NCBI RefSeq assembly: GCF_002270415.1 | Contig: NZ_NNRI01000022.1 | Span: forward strand, 930,001-994,000 | Direction of reading: 5' to 3' | Source: Mesorhizobium sophorae | Lineage (GTDB): Bacteria > Pseudomonadota > Alphaproteobacteria > Rhizobiales > Rhizobiaceae | Length of the DNA: 64,000 nt | Shown here: piece after piece, positions 58,242-64,000 of the stretch | Numbering within the stretch: the stretch's first letter is position 1 | How the letters are laid out: each line of letters starts with the position of its first letter | The notes under the pieces: model-generated | What the model was told of the DNA's origin: nothing | Seen by the model: only the letters and a program-made list of their open reading frames with translations | Databases searched by the model: none | Program-made: the position numbers and the translations under genes

Positions 58242-58427
58242 CGGCGTCCCACCATCAATTGGTAAGGGATACCCTAGAGCAGTTTAGGAAGCGCTAATGA
58301 GTAAGCGCCAATAACCAATGCCCTTCCTTGCGGCGCCGGCGCCGCCGCACACCAAATCCGGCAAGATCCAGAAACCTGTTTTGCGGGTGCGAGAAAGCGG
58401 GATTGGGCATGCGCAAGGTCCAGGCAT

Positions 58428-59711
58428 TCAGTTCGCCGGTACCGCCCTGGCCTGCTGATCGGCATCGGTCAGCGTTTGCAGGAAGGCGACGATGTCGTCG
58501 ATTTCGGGGTCGGTCAGTGCCGGTTTGTCGCCGGGCTTCTTGCCGAAGGGCGGATCATGGTTGAGGTTGGCCCAGTAAGCCTTTGGCAGATCGTCATTTT
58601 TACGGATCTTTCCATCGGCGTTCTTGGGATACCAGTGGCCGGGATCGCTGTCGCGGCTGGCATAGAAGGCGACCGCGTCGCGCAGCGTGTGGAAGTAGCC
58701 GTTGTGGAAGAAGCTTTTGCGCAGCGCGACGTTGCGCAGCGTCGGCGTGCGAAACAGGCCGCAATACTCAGCCCGGCCATGGAAGTCGGTCCTGAGCGGC
58801 CCGCACAGGCCGAGATCGAAATAGGCGGGGTCGGCATTGGCCGGGATGGCCGGGTTGCGCGGCACGGCGACGGCGATCAGGCCGAAATCGGTGAATTGCG
58901 GCGGCTCGCCGTCATTGGCGGGTTCGCTCAGGTGGCAACTGGCGCAATTGCCCTTGGTTTCGTCATCGAACAGCGCGCGCCCGCGCAATTCCTGCGCCGA
59001 CAGCATCGCCTTGCCGGCGAGGAAGGCGTCGTAGCGGCTGGAATAGGGGTAGAAGTCGGTGCTGCTCTGCTCGAAAGTGCCGAGCGCCTCGGCAGCGGCG
59101 TCGAAGGCGTCGTCCGGGTGGTCGAACACGGTGTCGCCGAAGGCGGCCTTGAATTCATCGGCATAGCTGGACTTGCGCAATCCGGCGGTGACGGCGGCGG
59201 CATCCTTGTTGGCCATCTCGAGTGGCGACAGCAGCGGGATCTTGGCCTGGTCGCGGCCGCGGTCGGCGCGGCCGTCCCAGGTCAGGCCGCCGGTTGGGCC
59301 GTTGTCGACGCTTTCGTCGCCTTCATCCTCGGAATCGTAGAAATGCTCTGTGAAGGCTGGCACTGCCTGGAGGTAACGCAGCGAGGGCACGGCGCGCAGG
59401 CCGGGCTGGTCCAGCTTCGGACCGCCCATCTCGACCGGTGCGGCCGACGCCGGACCGAAGGCATGGTGCGGATCATGGCAGGACGAGCAGGATTGTCTGC
59501 CTGAAGCCGACAGCGACGGATCGAAGAACATCTTTCGGCCAAGCGCTGTCAGCGCCTGCGCCCGCGCGAAGGCATCCGCGCGCGACATGGGTCCGGGATG
59601 GACACTGCCGCTACCGGCGCTGACGGCGTTGCCGGGCAGGATCGTGGCGAGGCCAAACATCGATGCCGCGGCGGTCGCGATCATCAAGCCTTTCCATCGT
59701 CTTGAGGTCAT
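58428..59711 (-). CDS. Dihaem cytochrome c peroxidase/MauG-family protein
   Basis: 427 aa from the ATG at 59711. A signal peptide (cleavage near A-V-S-A-G) is followed by two haem c sites: C-S-S-C-H (75-79) and C-A-S-C-H (near 255). G-L-T-W-D-G-R-A-D and RTPTLRNVALRKSFFHNGYF are typical of the CcpA/MauG superfamily. It would reduce peroxide or oxidise a periplasmic partner. It is divergent from the broken acid phosphatase gene. Confidence 0.9.
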   Translation of the reverse strand: MTSRRWKGLMIATAAASMFGLATILPGNAVSAGSGSVHPGPMSRADAFARAQALTALGRKMFFDPSLSASGRQSCSSCHDPHHAFGPASAAPVEMGGPKLDQPGLRAVPSLRYLQAVPAFTEHFYDSEDEGDESVDNGPTGGLTWDGRADRGRDQAKIPLLSPLEMANKDAAAVTAGLRKSSYADEFKAAFGDTVFDHPDDAFDAAAEALGTFEQSSTDFYPYSSRYDAFLAGKAMLSAQELRGRALFDDETKGNCASCHLSEPANDGEPPQFTDFGLIAVAVPRNPAIPANADPAYFDLGLCGPLRTDFHGRAEYCGLFRTPTLRNVALRKSFFHNGYFHTLRDAVAFYASRDSDPGHWYPKNADGKIRKNDDLPKAYWANLNHDPPFGKKPGDKPALTDPEIDDIVAFLQTLTDADQQARAVPAN

Positions 59712-59913
59712 AAGGTTCAGTCCGATTTGTTCCGGAATTAGGTCCGCACTGCAACGGATTGATGACCGGTCCACCCGCTCACGCAACCGTGTTCGGATGG
59801 GCGATAAATGTCACAAAGGTGACAAAGCATCGACCTAGCGTCCGAAGCCGTGGCTCGTCGCCCCCAAGCCATGCACAGCCCTCTAGCCATCACCCTAGCC
59901 ATGAGGACCTCCC

Positions 59914-61424
59914 ATGACGCGGTTTACGCTTTTCACCTCGCTTTGCCTGGCCGGCACGGCGCTGGCCTCGATTCCGGCTACAGCCAACGCAGCCCCTCCC
60001 GGCTTCGACAAGATCGACACCGTCGTCGTCATCTATGCCGAAAACCGCAGCTTCGATAATCTCTATGGCGGCTTCCCCGGCGCCAACGGCCTGGCCAACC
60101 TTTCGGCCGGCCAGGTGCGCCAGCTCGACCGCGACGGCAAGCCGCTGAGCGAACTGCCGCCGGCCTGGGGTGGTCTGACCGCCAAGGGCGTGACGCCGCC
60201 GGTGACCGAGGCGCAGACGGCCCATCTCAGCAATGCCAGCTTCGCCATCGACGACGCCAGCGGCTTCAACGAGAAGACCTCCGTCATCACGCGCGACCTC
60301 TGGCACCGCTTCTATCAGGAGCAGATGCAGATCGACGGCGGGAAGAACGACAAGTTCGTCGCCTGGGCCGATTCCGGCGGCCTGGTGATGGGTCATTATG
60401 ACAACTCGGTGCTGCCGATGTGGGCGGTGGCGAAGAAATACGTCTTGGCCGACAATTTCTTCCAGGGCGCCTTCGGCGGTTCCTTCCTCAACCATATCAT
60501 GCTCGCCTGCGCCTGCGTTCCGGTCTATCCAAATGCCGACACCAGTCCGGTGAAGGGGCAAATCGCCGTGGTCGAAGCCGACGGCACGACGCTGAAGGTT
60601 GCCGACAACTCGCCGGCCTCTGCCCTCGGCGGGGCGCCGAAATTCGTCAATGACGGCGCCATCACGCCAGACTTCCACGCCGTCAACACCATGCAGCCGC
60701 CCTATCAACCGAGCGCCAACAAGCCGGCCGAAGGCGGCGACAAGGCACTTGCCGATCCGGCCCAGCCGACCACGCTGCCGCCGCAGCACGACATCACCAT
60801 CGGCCGGCCTGGTATTCCGGCGCCTGGCAGGCAACGCTCGACGGCAAGAACGCGACGCCTGTGCCGAACTTCCAGTTCCACCACCAGCCATTCAACTATT
60901 TTGCGGCTTACGCGCCAGGCACGGCCGCGCGGGCCGAGCATCTCAGGGATGGCGGCCTCGACGGGACCGAATTCATCAAGGCGATCGACGACGGCAAGCT
61001 GCCGGCGGTGAGTTTCTACAAGCCGCAAGGCAATCTCAACGAGCATGGCGGCTACGCCGATGTGGCGAGCGGCGACCAGCATCTCGCCGACGTCGTCTCG
61101 CACCTGGAGAAAAGCCCGCAATGGAGCCATATGCTGGTGGTCGTCACCTATGACGAGAATGGCGGCTTCTGGGACCATGTCGCGCCGCCGAAGGCCGACC
61201 GCTGGGGACCGGGCAACCGCATCCCCGCCTTCATCATCTCGCCCTATGCGAAGATGGGTACTGTCGACCACACGCAATACGACACGACGTCGATCCTGCG
61301 CTTCATCACCGCGCGTTACGATTTGCCGGTGCTGCCCGGCATCGTCGCCCGCGACAAGGCGCTGCGCAACAACGACCAGCCACCGATGGGCGATTTGAGC
61401 GCGGCACTCGATCTCAGCCGCTAG
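59914..61424 (+). pseudogene. Acid phosphatase (PF04185 phosphoesterase) disrupted by internal deletion
   Basis: The gene starts at ATG 59914 with a signal peptide (cleavage near A-N-A-A-P), then V-V-I-Y-A-E-N-R-S-F-D-N-L-Y-G and FQGAFGGSFLNHIMLAC, as in AcpA-like phosphatases. At 60801-60810, right after D-I-T-I-G, the frame is lost. The continuation W-Y-S-G-A-W-Q-A-T-L is in another frame and runs to V-T-Y-D-E-N-G-G-F-W-D-H and a stop at 61424. Relatives carry about ten more residues between I-G and W-Y, so roughly 28 bases (one more than a multiple of three) seem to be deleted. The first frame ends at 61011 as a truncated protein. Confidence 0.8.
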
Positions 61425-61463
61425 GGCAGCTCAGGACCTTGGTGCGGCGAGCCCCCCTTTGCT

Positions 61464-61943
61464 CTAGCCGCCTGATCTCCGGATCAGGTCGCGGCCGATC
61501 GGCTTCGGCGCCTCGCTGCGCAGCACCAGCGCCGTGGTGACCGCGCCGTGGCGGGCCACCGCGTCGACGATGGTTTCAAGCTGCGCCGGCGAGGGGACGA
61601 CCACTTTCAGGATGAAGCAATCTTCGCCGGTCAGCCGGTGCACCTCGGTGATCTGCGGCATTTCGGCGAACTGCTTGAGGCAGGGCCGGATGTGCTCATG
61701 CGTGGTGCGCACCCGGATGATCGCCATCATGCCGAGGCCAAGTGCGGCGGGATCGATCACCGCGGTGTAGCCGGCAATGACGCCGCGCTCCTCCAACCGT
61801 TTCACCCGCTCGGAGGTCGCCGGCTGCGACAGGCCGACCCGGCGGCCAAGCTCGGACATGCCGATGCGGCCGTTTTCCTGCATGGCTTCGACAATGGCGA
61901 TGTCGGTCGGGTCGAGCGGCGCGCGCTCATCGTTGTTTTTCAT
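61464..61943 (-). CDS. Lrp/AsnC-family regulator
   Basis: 159 aa from the ATG at 61943; longer in-frame readings to 62060 lack similarity. Helix-turn-helix 'IVEAMQENGRIGMSELGRRV', GLSQPATSERVKRLEERGVI, then a RAM domain with LTGEDCFILKVVVPSPAQLE. It is divergent from the RBBP9-like hydrolase gene, about 110 bases apart, and may regulate it. The ligand is probably an amino acid. Confidence 0.92.
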   Translation of the reverse strand: MKNNDERAPLDPTDIAIVEAMQENGRIGMSELGRRVGLSQPATSERVKRLEERGVIAGYTAVIDPAALGLGMMAIIRVRTTHEHIRPCLKQFAEMPQITEVHRLTGEDCFILKVVVPSPAQLETIVDAVARHGAVTTALVLRSEAPKPIGRDLIRRSGG

Positions 61944-62051
61944 GATCACCTTGAATCCATCGGAAATGCCGTGACTTTTCCGATGATTTCCCATTCCCGG
62001 GGCCCTGGCAAGACACCACCATGCTCCTTCAAGAGATAGGAGCAAGGCGAC

Positions 62052-62591
62052 ATGACGCATTTCATCATCCTGCCCGGCAGCGGCGGTTCGGGCCTAGCCC
62101 ACTGGCAATCGCGCTGGGAAAGCGCCAATCCGGCGATGCGGCGGTTCCAGCCCTCGAGCTGGGACCTGCCGGATTTCACCGACTGGCTGGCGGCGCTGGA
62201 GGCTGCCGTGATCGAGGCGCCGGAGCCGCCGGTGCTGGTCGCGCACAGCCTGTCCTGCCTGCTGATCGCGCATTGGCAGAAGATCTCGCGGCGCCCGGTC
62301 CAGGCGGCCTTGCTGGTCGGTGTTCCCGATCCGACGGCGGCCGTGTTCCCGGCTTACGGGATGGCCTTTGCCAAAATTCCCGAGGGCCGGCTGCGGTTTG
62401 CCTCGCTGGTGGTGACCAGCACCAACGATCCCTATGGCGCTGCGGACTATGCCGAGGCGAGGGCGAAGCAGTGGGGCAGCGGCCTTGCCGTCATCGGCGC
62501 GTTCGGCCACATCAATGCGCAGAGTGGCCTGGGCGACTGGCCGGAAGGTGTTGCGCTTCTCGACGGTCTGGTTTCGGAGGCTCGAGGCTAG
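62052..62591 (+). CDS. RBBP9/YdeN-like serine hydrolase
   Basis: A 179-aa small alpha/beta hydrolase: F-I-I-L-P-G-S-G-G-S-G-L-A-H-W-Q at the N-terminus, nucleophile in V-A-H-S-L-S-C, Asp in S-T-N-D-P-Y and His in F-G-H-I-N-A. All three catalytic residues are present. It is probably cytosolic. The natural substrate of the family is unknown. It is divergent from the Lrp gene. Confidence 0.92.
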   Translation: MTHFIILPGSGGSGLAHWQSRWESANPAMRRFQPSSWDLPDFTDWLAALEAAVIEAPEPPVLVAHSLSCLLIAHWQKISRRPVQAALLVGVPDPTAAVFPAYGMAFAKIPEGRLRFASLVVTSTNDPYGAADYAEARAKQWGSGLAVIGAFGHINAQSGLGDWPEGVALLDGLVSEARG

Positions 62592-62593
62592 CG

Positions 62594-63190
62594 TCAGCCA
62601 CCATTCACCAGGGCAAGGATGAGTTTTTGCAGATTGCCGCCCTGGCCGAGTTCGATGCGGTCGAAATCGCGGCTCGCCTGTCGCTGTGCCTGAGACAGTC
62701 CGGACAGGCGCTTCGTCATCTCGGCGCGGATCTTGCTGCATTTGGGGTCGTCGGCGACGCTGAGGCCGACGGTCGCCGCTTCGATCTTGCGCACCATGTC
62801 GACAATGGTTGCGCCGTGGACCTTCTCATGGGCGCTGACGCCGGCAATGAAAACCTCCCAATTCTTCTGGATTGCTGGCGGCAGTGGCGAGGAGGGACTG
62901 GGCAAGGTGTAGGTGATGATGAGCTTCGGCCGTGCCGAGACCAGCACGCAGGCTCCCGCTCGCGCCTGATAGTCCCTAGTCCAGGTCAGCTTGAAATTGG
63001 TGTGGGCGATGGCGCGGGCAATGCCGACCTTCGGTCCGTTGTCGCCGATCGAGCGGTAGAGCTCCGGCCCGGACTGGCCTGATATGGCGTAGGTCTCGAC
63101 CTTCTCGACCGGCTTCCAGTCGGCATGGGCGGCGAGCGGCAAGCCCAACAGGGCGGCCAGCGACAGGCACAGACGAACACAGGCTCTCAA
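62594..63190 (-). CDS. DUF922-family exported putative metalloprotease
   Basis: About 198 aa. The start is unclear: TTG 63190, GTG 63193 or GTG 63205, with GGAGAG best placed for the first. A signal peptide (LCLSLAALLGLPLAAHA) is followed by a DUF922 domain with S-A-H-E-K-V-H-G (H-E-x-x-H zinc motif) and I-A-H-T-N-F-K-L-T-W. It would act in the periplasm or outside the cell. Its 3' end lies 3 bases from that of the convergent RBBP9-like gene. Confidence 0.78.
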   Translation of the reverse strand: MRACVRLCLSLAALLGLPLAAHADWKPVEKVETYAISGQSGPELYRSIGDNGPKVGIARAIAHTNFKLTWTRDYQARAGACVLVSARPKLIITYTLPSPSSPLPPAIQKNWEVFIAGVSAHEKVHGATIVDMVRKIEAATVGLSVADDPKCSKIRAEMTKRLSGLSQAQRQASRDFDRIELGQGGNLQKLILALVNGG

Positions 63191-63299
63191 CACCGCTCTC
63201 CGCACAATCAGGATGGCACGCCGCGACGGGCTATGCCACGGAACCGCTTTTCCTATAGAATGCCGATGGGTGCGGCCGCAAATGCCTGAGGGGGAAGTC

Positions 63300-63788
63300 A
63301 TGAGATATCTGATCGTCGCGGGTATGGTGGCGGCCTTGCAGGCCGTACAGCCGGCGTTGGCCGCGTCCTGCGGCGGCTGGAGCGCCGAGATGGAGGAGGA
63401 CGAGGGCGGCAGCGTGCTGACCGCCTCGGTCTGCGGCGGGCCGAAAGGCGATGCGCATCTGATGCTGGCCTGTTTCGACACGCCGGTGCTGAGCTACGAC
63501 CTCGGCGCCACCGGCCAGCAACTGGAGCCCGGCATCAGCGGCCCGTTCGACTTCAAGGCCGACGGCAAGACGGTGACGAAGACGCTGCAGCTCGAAGCCA
63601 TGTACAACTACTTCGTGGTGAACCTGGCCAAAGCCGATCCGCTGCTGGATCTGCTGCGTGGGAAAGGCGATGTGCTGGTCAGCGCCGCAAAATACGGCCA
63701 GACCAGTTTCCCGCTGAAGGGCTCGAGCGCGGCCATCGGCAAGGTGCTGGCGCAGTGCGGCAAGGCTAAGGCTGGGGATGCGGATTGA
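63300..63788 (+). CDS. Exported hypothetical protein
   Basis: 162 aa from the ATG at 63300 (GAGGGGGAAG upstream). A signal peptide (YLIVAGMVAALQAVQPALAA) is followed by a compact domain with Cys residues in S-C-G-G-W, S-V-C-G-G, L-A-C-F and A-Q-C-G-K, possibly two disulphides. I do not recognise a family. It is divergent from the DUF922 gene with about 110 bases between them. Confidence 0.75.
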   Translation: MRYLIVAGMVAALQAVQPALAASCGGWSAEMEEDEGGSVLTASVCGGPKGDAHLMLACFDTPVLSYDLGATGQQLEPGISGPFDFKADGKTVTKTLQLEAMYNYFVVNLAKADPLLDLLRGKGDVLVSAAKYGQTSFPLKGSSAAIGKVLAQCGKAKAGDAD

Positions 63789-63833
63789 TTTGCCTGCGGG
63801 ATTCGTGGAGCCTGGTCGCTGAACCTCAAACAC

Positions 63834-63988
63834 TGGCGCTGCCCCCCCTCATTGTCCTGCCGGACATTTCTTCAATGCCGGCGCTTTTTCTGCGACGCTG
63901 GCGATTGGCGAAATCATTGGCGACGGCGTCCTTCTCCCCGTCACTATACGGGGAGAAGATGCCGGCAGGCAGATGAGGGGCGGCGCCA
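63834..63988. repeat. Mosaic palindromic repeat, copy C
   Basis: Outer arms start TGGCGCTGCCCCCCCTCATT and end with the inverse (GATGAGGGGCGGCGCCA). The inner hairpin CTTCTCCCCGT/ACGGGGAGAAG is nearly identical to that of copy A, and the central ACGCTGGCGATTGGCGAA matches copy B. It therefore combines parts of both other copies, which is why I call the family mosaic. Confidence 0.8.
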
Positions 63989-64000
63989 GCCCTGGCCGTT

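Noticed and set aside
1..64000. tRNA, rRNA, CRISPR, insertion sequences or prophage genes
   Set aside because: No cloverleaf with CCA-type ends, ribosomal core sequence, short-spacer repeat array, transposase or integrase motif was found by reading both strands.

Overview
This window looks like a chromosomal segment of a Mesorhizobium-like alphaproteobacterium (order Hyphomicrobiales). The reasons are high GC with dense GC3-rich genes, short intergenic palindromes of types common in rhizobia, an alphaproteobacterial SOS box (GTTC-N7-GTTC) in front of dinB, and many sugar and polyol ABC transporters of the CUT2 class. No tRNA, rRNA, CRISPR array, insertion sequence or phage gene was recognised.

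Layout. 0-0.7 kb: the end of an unrecognised gene. 0.8-4.0 kb: a decayed patch holding a short Popeye-like membrane protein, a DUF1127 protein, a DUF4242 gene with an in-frame amber codon, a winged-helix/TPR regulator with two frameshifts, and an alpha/beta-hydrolase stump. 4.0-9.4 kb: a tight four-gene operon on the minus strand encoding a coiled-coil protein, a 1020-aa single-span protein with four 136-aa periplasmic repeats and an OmpA domain, a Ras-like small GTPase and a class III adenylate cyclase. This is the most likely under-described system in the window.

9.9-20.5 kb: a carbohydrate locus on the minus strand (RpiR regulator, SDR, mannitol dehydrogenase-family enzyme, sugar isomerase/epimerase, binding protein, ATPase, two permeases) with a divergent Gfo/Idh/MocA oxidoreductase. 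20.6-21.6 kb: an L,D-transpeptidase. 21.9-28.9 kb: a ribitol locus on the plus strand (AraC regulator, binding protein, single-domain ATPase, permease, ribitol dehydrogenase RbtD, ribulokinase RbtK). In both transporter loci a large hairpin or palindrome lies exactly between the binding-protein gene and the ATPase gene.

29-42 kb: stress and regulatory genes. These are SOS-controlled dinB, a DUF899 gene remnant, HxlR regulators with divergent targets, an ECF sigma factor with a SnoaL-like tail, an alkylation-repair group (Ogt, a 2OG-Fe(II) oxygenase, Ada), a DUF1330 protein, a secreted protein and a PAP2 phosphatase. 42-48.6 kb: a PAS-PAS-GGDEF-EAL protein, a BKACE-type enzyme, and a hydroxycinnamate module (ech, fcs and a divergent MarR regulator with two tandem palindromic operators).

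48.6-64 kb: an orphan Tat-type binding protein, DUF1275, cytochrome b561, an ornithine cyclodeaminase-family protein with a divergent Lrp regulator, an SDR/zinc-ribbon/Gfo-Idh cluster, a Cache-like GGDEF-EAL protein, a MauG/CcpA-type dihaem peroxidase, an acid phosphatase gene broken by an internal deletion, an Lrp regulator divergent from an RBBP9-like hydrolase, a DUF922 putative protease and a secreted protein. The window ends in a third copy of a mosaic palindromic repeat. All assignments are by reading motifs; no database search was run.
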